Shown here: in pieces, positions 42,171 to 51,568 of the stretch | How positions within the stretch are numbered: position 1 is the first letter of the stretch | Layout: every line of letters begins with the position of its first letter | DNA from: Streptomyces sp. JJ36 | GTDB taxonomy: Bacteria > Actinomycetota > Actinomycetes > Streptomycetales > Streptomycetaceae | Length of the DNA stretch: 63,493 nucleotides | Reading direction: 5' to 3' | NCBI RefSeq assembly: GCF_021696945.1 | Contig: NZ_JACYHE010000028.1 | Coordinates: forward strand, 1 to 63,493 | The notes under the pieces: generated by a model | Database searches by the model: none | Told to the model about the DNA's origin: nothing | What the model saw: only the letters and a program-made list of their open reading frames with translations | Made by a program: the position numbers and the translations under genes

Positions 42171-43997
42171 TCAGAAGGCGGCCTCGTCCAGCTCCATCAC
42201 CGAGAGGTCGGTGTTCTCGGCGAGCTGCCGCTGCACGCCCACGCCCGGCAGGATGTTCGTCGCGAAGAACTTCGCCGCGGCGATCTTGCCCTGGTAGAAG
42301 GGCTGGTCCTTGGCGGAGGCGCCGCCCAGCTGGGACTGGGCGACGGCGGCGCCGCGCAGCAGCAGGTAGGCGATGACGACGTCGCCGGAGGCCATCAGGA
42401 AGCGGGTCGTGTTGAGGCCGACCTTGTAGATCTCCTTGACGTCCTTCTCGGTGGCCGCCAGGTCGGTCAGCATGGTGCCGACGATCGCCTCCAGGTCGAC
42501 GGCGGCCTTGGCGAGCTGGTCGCGGGCGTCCGCGAGCTCCTCGCCGCCCTCGGCCTCGGCCAGGAACTTCTTGATCTCCTCGGAGAGCGCGGTGAGGGCC
42601 TGGCCCTGGTCGCGCACCACCTTGCGGAAGAAGAAGTCCTGGCCCTGGATGGCGGTGGTGCCCTCGTAGAGGGTGTCGATCTTGGCGTCCCGGATGTACT
42701 GCTCGATCGGGTACTCCTGGAGGTACCCGGAGCCGCCGAGGGTCTGCAGCGACTGGGCGAGCTGCTCGTAGGACTTCTCCGAGCCGTAGCCCTTGACGAT
42801 CGGCAGCAGCAGGTCGTTCAGGCGGTGCTCGGCGGAGGCGTCCTCGCCGTTGTGCTCCTTGAGCAGGATGTCGTCCTGCACCGAGGCGGTGTAGAGGACG
42901 AGGGCGCGCATGCCCTCGGCGTACGCCTTCTGCGTCATCAGCGAGCGGCGGACGTCGGGGTGGTGGGTGATGGTGACGCGCGGGGCGGTCTTGTCGGTGA
43001 ACTGCGACAGGTCGGCGCCCTGCACCCGCTCCTTGGCGTACTCCAGGGCGTTGAGGTAGCCGGTGGAGAGGGTGGCGATGGCCTTGGTGCCGACCATCAT
43101 CCGCGCGAACTCGATGATCTTGAACATCTGGCGGATGCCGTCGTGCTTCTCGCCGAGCAGCCAGCCCTTGGCCGGGTGGTCGGCGCCGAAGGTCATCTCG
43201 CAGGTGTTGGAGACCCGCAGGCCCATCTTGTGCTCGACGTTGGTGGCGTAGACGCCGTTGCGCTCGCCGAGCTCGCCGGTCTCCCAGTCGAAGTCGTACT
43301 TGGGCACGACGAAGAGGCTCAGGCCCTTGGTGCCGGGGCCGTGGCCCTCGGGGCGGGCGAGCACGAAGTGCACGATGTTCTCGGACATGTCGTGCTCACC
43401 GGAGGTGATGAAGCGCTTCACGCCCTCGATGTGCCAGGTGCCGTCGTCCTGCTGCACGGCCTTGGCGCGGCCGGCGCCGACGTCCGAGCCGGCGTCCGGC
43501 TCGGTGAGCACCATGGTGGAGCCCCACTGCTTCTCCGCCATCAGCTTGGCGATCTTGTGCTGCTCCTCGGTGCCCTCCTCGTGGAGGACGCCCGCGAAGG
43601 CGGGGCCGGAGGCGTACATCCACACGGCGGGGTTGGAGCCGAGGATGGTCTCGGCGAAGCCCCAGAGGAGGGAGCGCGGGGCGGTGGTGCCGCCGATCTC
43701 CTCCGGGATGCCCAGCCGCCACCACTCGGCGTCCATGTAGGCCTGGTAGCTCTTCTTGAAGGAGGCGGGGACGGGGGCGGTGTTCGTCTCGGGGTCGAAG
43801 ACCGGCGGGTTGCGGTCGGCGTCCTCGAAGGAGGCGGCCAGCTCGTTCTCGGCGAGCCGGGCGATCTCGGAGAGCACGCTCTTGGAGGTCTCGACGTCCA
43901 TCTCGGCGAACGGTCCGGTGCCGTACACCGAGTCGCGGCCGAGCACCTCGAACAGGTTGAACTCGATGTCGCGGAGATTCGACTTGTAGTGCCCCAT
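42171..43997 (-). CDS. Acyl-CoA dehydrogenase (FadE-type, long form)
   Basis: 608 aa from ATG 43997 (ACGGAG 8 bp upstream). It begins [20 protein letters not shown], a hallmark of the long actinobacterial FadE group. FAD/substrate motifs are [12 protein letters not shown] and FITSGEHD. Later segments are [40 protein letters not shown] and a C-terminal extension domain. It catalyses the first step of fatty-acyl-CoA beta-oxidation. Two copies of a 12-bp operator lie in the divergent region upstream, so lipid-responsive TetR-type control is likely. Confidence 0.93.
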   Translation of the reverse strand: MGHYKSNLRDIEFNLFEVLGRDSVYGTGPFAEMDVETSKSVLSEIARLAENELAASFEDADRNPPVFDPETNTAPVPASFKKSYQAYMDAEWWRLGIPEEIGGTTAPRSLLWGFAETILGSNPAVWMYASGPAFAGVLHEEGTEEQHKIAKLMAEKQWGSTMVLTEPDAGSDVGAGRAKAVQQDDGTWHIEGVKRFITSGEHDMSENIVHFVLARPEGHGPGTKGLSLFVVPKYDFDWETGELGERNGVYATNVEHKMGLRVSNTCEMTFGADHPAKGWLLGEKHDGIRQMFKIIEFARMMVGTKAIATLSTGYLNALEYAKERVQGADLSQFTDKTAPRVTITHHPDVRRSLMTQKAYAEGMRALVLYTASVQDDILLKEHNGEDASAEHRLNDLLLPIVKGYGSEKSYEQLAQSLQTLGGSGYLQEYPIEQYIRDAKIDTLYEGTTAIQGQDFFFRKVVRDQGQALTALSEEIKKFLAEAEGGEELADARDQLAKAAVDLEAIVGTMLTDLAATEKDVKEIYKVGLNTTRFLMASGDVVIAYLLLRGAAVAQSQLGGASAKDQPFYQGKIAAAKFFATNILPGVGVQRQLAENTDLSVMELDEAAF

Positions 43998-44023
43998 GGC
44001 GACGGCTCCGTAAGGCTCGTTCG

Positions 44024-44064
44024 TACCAGTCAGTAGTCGCTACCGATGATGCTACCCGTCGGTA
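44024..44064. promoter_or_regulatory. twin 12-bp operators in the FadE/SseB divergent region
   Basis: TACCAGTCAGTA (44024-44035) and TACCCGTCGGTA (44053-44064) match at 10 of 12 bases, with starts 29 bp apart. The second is a TACC-N4-GGTA dyad. On the minus strand TTGCAA (44075-44070) and TAGCAT (44054-44049) could be -35 and -10 of the dehydrogenase gene, so the dyad overlaps its promoter. Confidence 0.6.
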
Positions 44065-44113
44065 ATTTATTGCAACCCCTCGTCCGGATCTGTGACTCGT
44101 TACTCTTTTCCGC

Positions 44114-44677
44114 ATGTACGGCTACGAGCAGACGGCCTCGACCGGGCACGGCCATCCGCACGGCGGGCAGCAGCACGTGCACCAGGGACCCCACCCGGGA
44201 CACGGGCACCAGCAGACCCACCAGGGCTACCACCAGGGGCATCAGGGGCATCAGCAGTACGCCGCACACCAGGAGGCGCCCCCTCCCTACGGCCAGCAGC
44301 CGCTCTACCCCGAGCCCTCGCCGCCCTCGCTCACGGAGGCGGTGCGTGCCTTCACCACCGGCTCCATGGGGCCCGAGGACTTCCAGGCGATCTTCTCCAC
44401 CAGCAAGGTCTACTGCCCGCGCGGCGACACCCCCGGCTTCCTCGCCCTGCACAACACCCAGCAGCCGGTGATCCCCATGTTCACCACCCTCAAGGAGCTG
44501 CGGAGGTACGCCGGCAAGGAGTCCAAGTACTTCGTGATCACCGGCGCCGAGGTGCTGGACCTGCTTCCCTCGGGCTACGGCTTCGTGCTGGACATGGAGG
44601 GTGATCACCGGGTGGTCTTCGACGCCAAGGCGGTGGAGGAGATGGTCGACTTCGCGATGCGGAGCATGTACGGCTGA
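44114..44677 (+). CDS. SseB-like domain protein with His/Gln-rich N-terminus
   Basis: 187 aa. Residues 1-70 are rich in His, Gln and Gly (GHGHPHGGQQHVHQGPHPGH), which could bind metal. Residues 70-187 match the SseB N-terminal domain family (SLTEAVRAFTTGSMGPEDFQAIFSTSKVYCP, PVIPMFTTLKELRRYAG). No enzyme activity is known for the family. It is divergent from the acyl-CoA dehydrogenase. No clear ribosome site precedes ATG 44114. Confidence 0.8.
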   Translation: MYGYEQTASTGHGHPHGGQQHVHQGPHPGHGHQQTHQGYHQGHQGHQQYAAHQEAPPPYGQQPLYPEPSPPSLTEAVRAFTTGSMGPEDFQAIFSTSKVYCPRGDTPGFLALHNTQQPVIPMFTTLKELRRYAGKESKYFVITGAEVLDLLPSGYGFVLDMEGDHRVVFDAKAVEEMVDFAMRSMYG

Positions 44678-44761
44678 CGGGGTGCCGGGGTGCCGGGGTG
44701 CGCAGCGGACCGCGGGGGCGCACATCCGCCACCCGGGCGCGGCGTGGCGGCGTGGCATGCC

Positions 44762-44781
44762 GTTCAATATTGAACTATTCT
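44762..44781 (+). promoter_or_regulatory. palindromic operator and -10 of the pirin gene
   Basis: GTTCAATATTGAAC (44762-44775) is a perfect 14-bp palindrome in an AT-rich pocket. TATTCT (44776-44781) directly after it is a good -10 candidate, 28 bp before the start codon. A repressor of MarR/HxlR type would fit; no such gene adjoins. Confidence 0.65.
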
Positions 44782-44808
44782 GGGTCTCCGGATTGAGGAG
44801 GTCCCCCC

Positions 44809-45768
44809 ATGCCCGCGATCACCGTGGAGAACCCGCTCGCGCTCCCCCGCGTCGCCCACCCCGCCGGCGAGGACACCGTGCACCGCCCGGCACTCGCCGT
44901 GAGCACCGCACCGACCGGATTCGAGGGCGAGGGCTTCCCCGTCCGCCGCGCCTTCGCGGGCATCGACCACCGGCACCTCGACCCGTTCATCATGATGGAC
45001 CAGATGGGCGAGGTGGAGTACGCGCCCGGCGAGCCCAAGGGCACGCCCTGGCACCCCCACCGCGGCTTCGAGACCGTCACCTACCTCATCGACGGCACCT
45101 TCGTGCACCAGGACTCCGAGGGCGGCGGCGGCACCATCAAGAACGGCGACACCCAGTGGATGACCGCCGGCTCCGGGCTGCTGCACATCGAGGCGCCGCC
45201 CGAGGAGCTCGTCGTCTCCGGCGGCCTCTTCCACGGCCTCCAGCTCTGGGTCAACCTCCCGGCCCGGGACAAGATGACCGCCCCCCGCTACCAGGACATC
45301 GGCGGCGGCAACGTCAAGCTGCTCACCACCCCCGACGGCGGCGCCCTGCTCCGCCTCATCGCCGGCGAGCTCGACGGGCACCAGGGCCCGGGCATCACCC
45401 ACACCCCGATCACCATGATCCACGCCACCGTCTCCCCGGGCGCCGAGATCACCCTGCCCTGGCGGGCCGACTTCAACGCCCTGGCCTACGTCCTCGCCGG
45501 ACGCGGCACGGCCGGCCGGGAGGGCCGCCCGGTCGAGCTGGGCCAGGCCGCCGTCTTCGGCCCGGGCGACGCGCTGACCGTACGGGCGGACACCCGGCAG
45601 GACGCGCACACCCCCGACCTGGAGATCGTGCTGCTCGGCGGGCGGCCGCTGCGCGAGCCGGTGGCGCACTACGGGCCGTTCGTGATGAACAGCCACGCCG
45701 AGCTGGCCCAGGCCTTCGAGGACTTCCAGGCCGGGCGCCTCGGCCGCATCCCCGCCTCCCGCGCCTGA
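44809..45768 (+). CDS. Pirin family protein
   Basis: 319 aa, ATG 44809 with GAGGAGG upstream. The bicupin fold begins with the metal site DHRHLDPFIMMDQ and HPHRGFETVTYLIDG, whose His/Glu ligands bind Fe. The C-terminal cupin has ITMIHATVSPGAEITLPWRADFNALAYVLAGRG. Bacterial pirins act as quercetin dioxygenase-like enzymes or redox modulators. It is preceded by a clear palindromic operator and followed by a strong hairpin, so it is a single-gene unit. Confidence 0.92.
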   Translation: MPAITVENPLALPRVAHPAGEDTVHRPALAVSTAPTGFEGEGFPVRRAFAGIDHRHLDPFIMMDQMGEVEYAPGEPKGTPWHPHRGFETVTYLIDGTFVHQDSEGGGGTIKNGDTQWMTAGSGLLHIEAPPEELVVSGGLFHGLQLWVNLPARDKMTAPRYQDIGGGNVKLLTTPDGGALLRLIAGELDGHQGPGITHTPITMIHATVSPGAEITLPWRADFNALAYVLAGRGTAGREGRPVELGQAAVFGPGDALTVRADTRQDAHTPDLEIVLLGGRPLREPVAHYGPFVMNSHAELAQAFEDFQAGRLGRIPASRA

Positions 45769-45780
45769 CCCGCACCTGAC

Positions 45781-45823
45781 CCGCGGGGCCTGCGGGCCCC
45801 GCGGGTGCCCGCAGGCCCCGCGG
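45781..45823 (+). terminator. terminator after the pirin gene
   Basis: CCGCGGGGCCTGCGGG (45781-45796) pairs perfectly with 45808-45823 across an 11-nt loop. The rest of the 300-bp gap to aspS (45824-46067) holds no gene and presumably the aspS promoter; CTGATATG near 45983 is a possible -10 area. Confidence 0.85.
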
Positions 45824-46067
45824 GGCGTACGGGCGCCGCCGGCGAGCGCTGCCGACCGGGCAGGGAACCTCCGCGCCAGGACCAGAGGCCGGCGCCCACG
45901 GCGCCGGCGCCCGCTGTACGCATTGCCCCCCTTCCTGCAGGTTGTGGATGACAGGGCGAGGGAGGAGCAGCCGGGGCGGTACCCTGATATGCGCTTCTCG
46001 GGCGACTTCTGCCGAGCCGCTCGGGTGACGTCACCGACAGAGAACTCCGCGCCGACGACTTGGATGA

Positions 46068-47873
46068 ATGATGCATCGGTACCGGTCCCACACCTGCGGC
46101 GAGCTCCGCGCCTCCGACGTCGGCAGTGACGTCCGGCTGAGCGGCTGGCTGCACAATCGGCGGAACCTGGGCGGCATCCTCTTCCTCGATCTGCGCGACC
46201 ACCACGGCATCGTCCAGCTCGTCGTGCGGCCCGAGCGCACCGAGGTGGCCGAGCTGCTGAGCGGCCTGGCGAAGGAGAGCGTCGTCCGGGTCGACGGCAC
46301 CGTCACCGCGCGCGGTGCGGAGAACGTCAACCCCGAGCTGGCCACCGGCGAGATCGAGGTCGAGGTGGCCGAGGTGGAGGTGCTCGGCAGCGCCGAGCAG
46401 ATCCCCTTCACGATCAACGCCGAGGACGGGGTGAACGAGGAGAAGCGCCTCGAGTACCGCTTCCTCGACCTCCGCCGCGAGCGCATGCACCGCAACATCA
46501 TGCTGCGCTCCGCCGTCATCTCCTCGCTCCGCCGCCGGATGACCGACCTGGGCTTCAACGAGATGGCGACCCCGATCCTCTCCGCCACCTCCCCGGAGGG
46601 CGCCCGCGACTTCCTGGTCCCCTCCCGCCTGCACCCCGGCACGTTCTACGCGCTGCCGCAGGCCCCGCAGCAGTTCAAGCAGCTCCTGATGATCGCGGGC
46701 TTCGACCGCTACTTCCAGATCGCGCCCTGCTTCCGCGACGAGGACGCCCGCGCCGACCGTTCGCCCGGCGAGTTCTACCAGCTCGACGTCGAGATGAGCT
46801 TCGTCGAGCAGGAGGACGTCTTCGGGGTCATCGAGAAGGTGATGACGGACGTCTTCGAGGAGTTCGGCAACGGCCGGCACGTCACCTCTCCCTTCCCCCG
46901 CATCCCCTTCCGCGAGGCGATGCTCAAGTACGGCACGGACAAGCCGGACCTGCGTGCCGAGCTGGAGCTCGTCGACGTCTCGCAGGTCTTCGCCGGCAGC
47001 GAGTTCAAGGCCTTCGCCGGGAAGCACGTACGGGCCCTCGCGGTGCCGGACACCGCCGACCAGCCGCGGAAGTTCTTCGACCAGATGGGCGAGTTCGCCC
47101 AAGAGCAGGGCGCCAAGGGCCTGGCCTGGGTGCGGGTCGGCGACGGCGGGCAGCTCACCGGCCCGATCGCCAAGTTCCTCACCGAGGAGAACGTCGCCGC
47201 GCTGCTGGGCGCGCTGGACGCCAAGCCGGGCACGGCGGTCTTCTTCGGCGCCGGCGAGTTCGACGAGGTCTCGAAGATCATGTCCGCGGTGCGCGTGGAG
47301 GTCGCGCGCCGCACCGGCCACTTCGCCGAGAACGTCTTCCGCTTCTGCTGGATCGTGGACTTCCCCATGTTCGAGCGGAACGAGGACACCGGCGAGATCG
47401 AGTTCTCGCACAACCCCTTCTCCATGCCGCAGGGCGGCCTGGAGGCGCTGGAGACCCGGGACCCGCTGGACGTCCTGGCCTGGCAGTACGACATCGTCTG
47501 CAACGGCGTCGAGCTCTCCTCCGGCGCCATCCGGAACCACGAGCCGGAGATCATGTTCAAGGCCTTCGGCATCGCGGGCTACTCCGAGGACGAGGTGGAG
47601 CGGGAGTTCGGCGGCATGCTGCGCGCCTTCCGCTTCGGCGCCCCGCCGCACGGCGGCATCGCCCCGGGCGTGGACCGCATCGTGATGCTCCTCGCCGACG
47701 AGCCGAACATCCGGGAGACCATCGCCTTCCCGCTCAACGGCAACGCGCAGGACCTGCTGATGGGCGCGCCCACCGAGGTCGACGAGGCCCGGCTGCGCGA
47801 GCTGCACCTCTCCGTGCGCAAGCCGCCGCAGGTCCAGCAGGCCCGCAAGGCGGAGTCGCCCAGCGAGATGTAG
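46068..47873 (+). CDS. aspS: Aspartyl-tRNA synthetase
   Basis: 601 aa (or 600 from the adjacent ATG 46071). The N-terminal OB-fold anticodon domain ([26 protein letters not shown]) precedes class II motif 2 ([24 protein letters not shown]), the bacterial GAD insertion, and motif 3 ([14 protein letters not shown]). It charges tRNA-Asp with aspartate. Actinobacterial enzymes are often non-discriminating and also charge tRNA-Asn; sequence reading alone does not settle this. It converges on metG across two hairpins. Confidence 0.96.
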   Translation: MMHRYRSHTCGELRASDVGSDVRLSGWLHNRRNLGGILFLDLRDHHGIVQLVVRPERTEVAELLSGLAKESVVRVDGTVTARGAENVNPELATGEIEVEVAEVEVLGSAEQIPFTINAEDGVNEEKRLEYRFLDLRRERMHRNIMLRSAVISSLRRRMTDLGFNEMATPILSATSPEGARDFLVPSRLHPGTFYALPQAPQQFKQLLMIAGFDRYFQIAPCFRDEDARADRSPGEFYQLDVEMSFVEQEDVFGVIEKVMTDVFEEFGNGRHVTSPFPRIPFREAMLKYGTDKPDLRAELELVDVSQVFAGSEFKAFAGKHVRALAVPDTADQPRKFFDQMGEFAQEQGAKGLAWVRVGDGGQLTGPIAKFLTEENVAALLGALDAKPGTAVFFGAGEFDEVSKIMSAVRVEVARRTGHFAENVFRFCWIVDFPMFERNEDTGEIEFSHNPFSMPQGGLEALETRDPLDVLAWQYDIVCNGVELSSGAIRNHEPEIMFKAFGIAGYSEDEVEREFGGMLRAFRFGAPPHGGIAPGVDRIVMLLADEPNIRETIAFPLNGNAQDLLMGAPTEVDEARLRELHLSVRKPPQVQQARKAESPSEM

Positions 47874-47893
47874 CCGGCGCGCGCCGCGCGGGC

Positions 47894-47921
47894 GGGCGTA
47901 CGGGAGCCGGCCCGTACGCCC
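47894..47921 (+). terminator. terminator after aspS
   Basis: GGGCGTACGGG (47894-47904) pairs with CCCGTACGCCC (47911-47921) across a 6-nt loop. Confidence 0.8.
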
Positions 47922-47959
47922 CGGCGCTCGCCCGGGCACGGCCCGGCCGTACGCATGCC

Positions 47960-47992
47960 ACGGCCCCGGGAGCGGACCGCTCCCGGGGCCGT
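47960..47992. terminator. second hairpin between aspS and metG
   Basis: ACGGCCCCGGGAGCGG (47960-47975) and its reverse complement (47977-47992) meet with one base between. It probably stops transcription from both sides. Confidence 0.75.
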
Positions 47993-48123
47993 CGCATGCG
48001 TGGTTGTCTGTCGCCGGTGGCCGGGGCCGCCGCCCGTCGCGGTGGCGGTCACCATCGGCCGTCGCGGTCGCGGTGGCGGTCGCCCGGCGCCGTGCCGGAA
48101 GGCCCGGCGCCGGCCGCGTTCCC

Positions 48124-49731
48124 TCAGCGCTCCTCGAGCCGCGGGAAGAGCGCCGCGCCCTTGGTGATCGTGGAGCCGGCCGGGAGCAGCCCCCAGCGGC
48201 CCGCGTCCTGCACCCGCTGGTCGGCCAGCGCGCCCAGCGACGCCTCCGCGCCGAGCGAGTCCCACAGCTTCTGCGAGGTCTCCGGCATCACCGGGTTCAG
48301 CAGCACTGCGCAGGCCCGCAGCGACTCGGCGGCGGTGTAGAGGATGGTGGCGAGCCGCGCCTGCGCCTCCGGGGAGGTGTCCTTGGCGACCTTCCACGGC
48401 TCCTGCTCGGTCAGATAGCCGTTGACCTGCTTGATGAAGTCGAAGATCGCCGTCAGGCCGCCGGAGAAGTCCAGGTCCTCCCCGACGCGGCGGTCCGCCT
48501 CCGTGACGGTGCTCTCCAGCCCGTCCACGATCGCCTGCTCGGCCGTGCCGTGCGCGCTCGCCTCCGGGAGCTGTCCGCCGAAGTACTTGCCGACCATGGC
48601 CGCCACCCGGGAGGCCAGGTTGCCGTAGTCGTTCGCCAGCTCGCTGGTGTAGCGGGCGGTGAAGTCCTCCCAGGAGAAGGAGCCGTCGTGGCCGAAGGCG
48701 ATGGCCCGGAGGAAGTACCAGCGGTACGCGTCCACGCCGAAGTGCTCGGTGAGCTGCTGCGGGGAGATGCCCGTCAGGTTGGACTTGGACATCTTCTCGC
48801 CGCCGACCATCAGCCAGCCGTTCGCGGCGATCTTGTGCGGCAGGGGCAGGCCGTTCGCCATCAGCATCGCCGGCCAGATCACCGCGTGGAAGCGGAGGAT
48901 GTCCTTGCCCACCAGGTGGACGTTGGCCGGGAAGGTCGCGTCGAACTTCTCCTGGTCGGAGCCGTAGCCCACGGCCGTGGCGTAGTTCAGCAGGGCGTCG
49001 ATCCACACGTAGATCACGTGCTTGTCGTCCCAGGGGACCTTGACGCCCCAGTCGAACGTCGACCGGGAGATCGACAGGTCCTCCAGACCCTGCCGGACGA
49101 AGTTCACGACCTCGTTCCGCGCCGACTCGGGCTGGATGAAGCCCGGGTTCCGCTCGTAGTGCTCCATCAGCTTCGGGCCGTAGTCGGAGAGCCGGAAGAA
49201 GTAGTTCTCCTCCTGGAGCATCTCCACCGGCTTCTTGTGGATCGGGCACAGCTTCTGCCCGGCGTACTCGCCCTCGCCCTCGAGGAGCTCGCCGTACGTC
49301 TTGTACTCCTCGCAGCCGACGCAGTACGGGCCCTCGTAGCCGCCCTGGTAGATCTCGCCCTTGTCGTACAGGTCCTGCACGAACTCCTGGACGCGGGCGG
49401 TGTGCCGCGTCTCGGTGGTGCGGATGAAGTCGTCGTTCGCGATCTCCAGGTGCTTCCAGAGGGGCTTCCACGCCTCCTCCACCAGCCGGTCGCACCACTC
49501 CTGCGGGCCGACACCGTTGGCCTCGGCGGTGCGCATGATCTTCTGACCGTGCTCGTCCGTGCCGGTGAGGTACCACACCTTCTCGCCACGCTGACGGTGC
49601 CAGCGCGTGAGCACGTCGCCTGCGACGGTCGTATAGGCGTGGCCCAGGTGCGGAGCGTCGTTCACGTAGTAGATGGGGGTCGAGACGTAGTACGCCTTCG
49701 CTCCCTGCTGCTCTGTTCCAGTGGCCGCCAT
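48124..49731 (-). CDS. metG: Methionyl-tRNA synthetase
   Basis: 535 aa. The class I signatures are HLGH in YYVNDAPHLGHAYTT and KMSKS in GEKMSKSNL. The zinc knuckle segment is GPYCVGCEEY with CPIH further on, a reduced set of Cys compared with four-Cys enzymes. The Rossmann and stem-contact parts are complete, but the tRNA-binding C-terminal dimer domain is absent, as usual in actinobacteria. It charges initiator and elongator tRNA-Met. It converges on aspS. Confidence 0.96.
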   Translation of the reverse strand: MAATGTEQQGAKAYYVSTPIYYVNDAPHLGHAYTTVAGDVLTRWHRQRGEKVWYLTGTDEHGQKIMRTAEANGVGPQEWCDRLVEEAWKPLWKHLEIANDDFIRTTETRHTARVQEFVQDLYDKGEIYQGGYEGPYCVGCEEYKTYGELLEGEGEYAGQKLCPIHKKPVEMLQEENYFFRLSDYGPKLMEHYERNPGFIQPESARNEVVNFVRQGLEDLSISRSTFDWGVKVPWDDKHVIYVWIDALLNYATAVGYGSDQEKFDATFPANVHLVGKDILRFHAVIWPAMLMANGLPLPHKIAANGWLMVGGEKMSKSNLTGISPQQLTEHFGVDAYRWYFLRAIAFGHDGSFSWEDFTARYTSELANDYGNLASRVAAMVGKYFGGQLPEASAHGTAEQAIVDGLESTVTEADRRVGEDLDFSGGLTAIFDFIKQVNGYLTEQEPWKVAKDTSPEAQARLATILYTAAESLRACAVLLNPVMPETSQKLWDSLGAEASLGALADQRVQDAGRWGLLPAGSTITKGAALFPRLEER

Positions 49732-49817
49732 GCCCGAAATCCTAACGGCCGGGGCGGCCCGGTCTCGCCCCGATTACGGACGGTGAGGGGATGCGGTCGG
49801 GTGTGCGGGGCGCTGTG

Positions 49818-50945
49818 ACGGCTTCGCGGCCGGGGTGGTGGCGGCCTGACCGCCGGGTGCGGGCCGTCCCGTGGTCCGGTCACTGATTGGCTGGCTACGG
49901 GGGGAGGGGTGCCTCGCCGGGGCGCGTTCACGTTGCGGGCACGGGTGGCGTGGTGGGCTGGGGTTCACCCGCCTGTGACGGGGCCGGGCGGCGGGGCGGT
50001 CGGTAGCCGGTGACGGGGGTGCCCTGGCGGGCTGCTGCCGCGCTGTGCCTGAGCTTTCGTCTTCTCGCTCCGCTCGTGTCACGTGCGTGGCACTGCTCGG
50101 TCTGTCTGCGGGCCGTTCCGGAGTGGGGGTGCGCGTGGCCGGGCCGCGCTGGAGGCTCGGTGGGGCGGGTCGAGCCCGGCGGGGGTCCGGGCGGCTGCCG
50201 GGCGGGGCGCATCCGCGTGCCCGCGCGGCCGATGTGGGGCCGCCGGAGCCCCATCCCGCGTCGTGATCATGTACTGGTCCGCGCTTTGGACAAATCTGGG
50301 CCGATTTTTGTCAAAAGCGTGGACCAGTACATGATCGTCTGGAAATTGTCAGGGGTGGTGCCCATTGGCGGCCCTTACCTCTTGGCTGCGAGTCGCCTTC
50401 CTGGCCCCGGCCCGCCCCGCCAGGCCGTGGCAGGCCGGGCGCAGGCCGCCGACCGCCGCCGGACGGTGGGCGGACGACCCGCAGGCCGCGCACCGACGGA
50501 CGACCCGCAGGCCGCGCGCCGGGCCCGGGATCCGCGAGACCGCGGACGGCCTGCACAGACTGTGCGCCGGACGCCCGGCCGCCGCGAGACCGCAGGGTGA
50601 GCATGGGGCACCCGCCGGGCGACGACTCCGTCCACAGGGTGTGGGCAGGCGCACCCCCGCTCCGGAACGGCCCGCAGACAGACCGCGCAGTGCCACCGGC
50701 GTGGCACGAGCGGAGCGAGAAGACGAAAGCTCAGGCACAGCGCGGCAGCAGCCCGCCAGGGCAACCCCGTCACCGGCTACCGACCGCCCCGCCGACCGGC
50801 CCCGTCACAGGCGGGTGAACCCCGGCCCACCACGCCACCCGCCACCAGCAACCAGAACGAACCCGCCACCCACCACCCCTCCCCCCCCCCGTAGCCAGCC
50901 AATCAGTGACCCCAACCCAGGGCAGCCCGCACTGGCCACACCTGC
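49818..50945. repeat. Long inverted-repeat element B (~1.1 kb, non-coding)
   Basis: Same building plan as element A (16336-17265) but in the opposite orientation: the Y arm comes first (49818 to about 50230), the X arm last (about 50430 to 50945, inverted). The core TCGTCTTCTCGCTCCGCTCG lies within 50056-50077 and, inverted, 50706-50727. The centre has about 180 bp absent from A, including a 72-nt palindrome. Within the X arm a segment containing GACGACCCGCAGGCCGCGC is duplicated (near 50475 and 50505). It fills the gap between metG and a small gene. No transposase, no convincing coding frame. Confidence 0.85.
50265..50336. repeat. 72-nt nested palindrome at the centre of element B
   Basis: GATCATGTACTGGTCC (50265-50280) is repeated perfectly inverted at 50321-50336. 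The inner 40 nt continues the dyad with 13 Watson-Crick pairs over its first 14 positions, plus one G-T pair. It is clearly less GC-rich than its surroundings and absent from element A, as if inserted. It may be a MITE-like insertion or a structured RNA. Confidence 0.8.
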
Positions 50946-51038
50946 TCGGCTTCCGCCCCGCGAGGGCGCCCTACCCCAGCGGGGTGAACCCGTCCCCCGG
51001 GCCCGCACGCGAACCGTCCGCCGAGGAACGCGTGCAGC

Positions 51039-51407
51039 ATGGCCGTGCACTGGCATGCGTTCGCGTGGACCGGTCCGGCATGGCCGCCGGACCGGGAGGC
51101 GCGGGACCCGGAGGCGGCAGTGCCGCCGATCCAGGTCGACATGTGGTTCCGCAAGCCCGCACGGCTGCGGGCGGGGACGTTCACGGAGCCCGGTGCCGCT
51201 CTGGAGTGGCTGGCCCGGGAGCTGGCGGAGACGCCGCCGCTGCCGACCGGGGTGCCCGCGGAGGCACACCTGCGGGCGGCGCGGGGTGCGCTGGAGCGCG
51301 AGGAGGACGCGTATGTCGCGTACTACACGGCGGCCGGGGGATTCCTCGTCCGCGCGCTGCTGGTGTGCCCCCGGCCGGGGGAACGCTGCCCGGAGTACCC
51401 GCGGTGA
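51039..51407 (+). CDS. Small hypothetical protein
   Basis: 122 aa from ATG 51039 (GAGGAACG upstream). It begins AVHWHAFAWTGPAWPPDREA and has a middle segment PPIQVDMWFRKPARLRAGTFTEPGAALEWLARELAETPP. Soluble, no signal peptide. Codon use fits a real gene. Unknown family. Confidence 0.65.
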   Translation: MAVHWHAFAWTGPAWPPDREARDPEAAVPPIQVDMWFRKPARLRAGTFTEPGAALEWLARELAETPPLPTGVPAEAHLRAARGALEREEDAYVAYYTAAGGFLVRALLVCPRPGERCPEYPR

Positions 51408-51479
51408 CGGTCGTGCCGGGGCCCCCGCACCCGGGCACCCCGTGGCGCCCTCCCCGCCTCCCGCAGGGCTTGGGGCGGG

Positions 51480-51501
51480 GTTCACCGCCACGTCATCTGT
51501 C
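51480..51501 (+). promoter_or_regulatory. PHO-box-like direct repeat upstream of the PhoX-like gene
   Basis: GTTCACCGCCA followed by CGTCATCTGTC: two 11-nt units in the pattern of the Streptomyces PhoP box. The first unit matches GTTCACC fully, the second 5 of 7. It lies about 68-89 bp before the start codon. Confidence 0.55.
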
Positions 51502-51568
51502 CGACGCCCCGCGGCGGGGGTGCGCGCTTAGCGTCCCGCTCCGGAGAGAACGCACATTCGGAGGGAAC

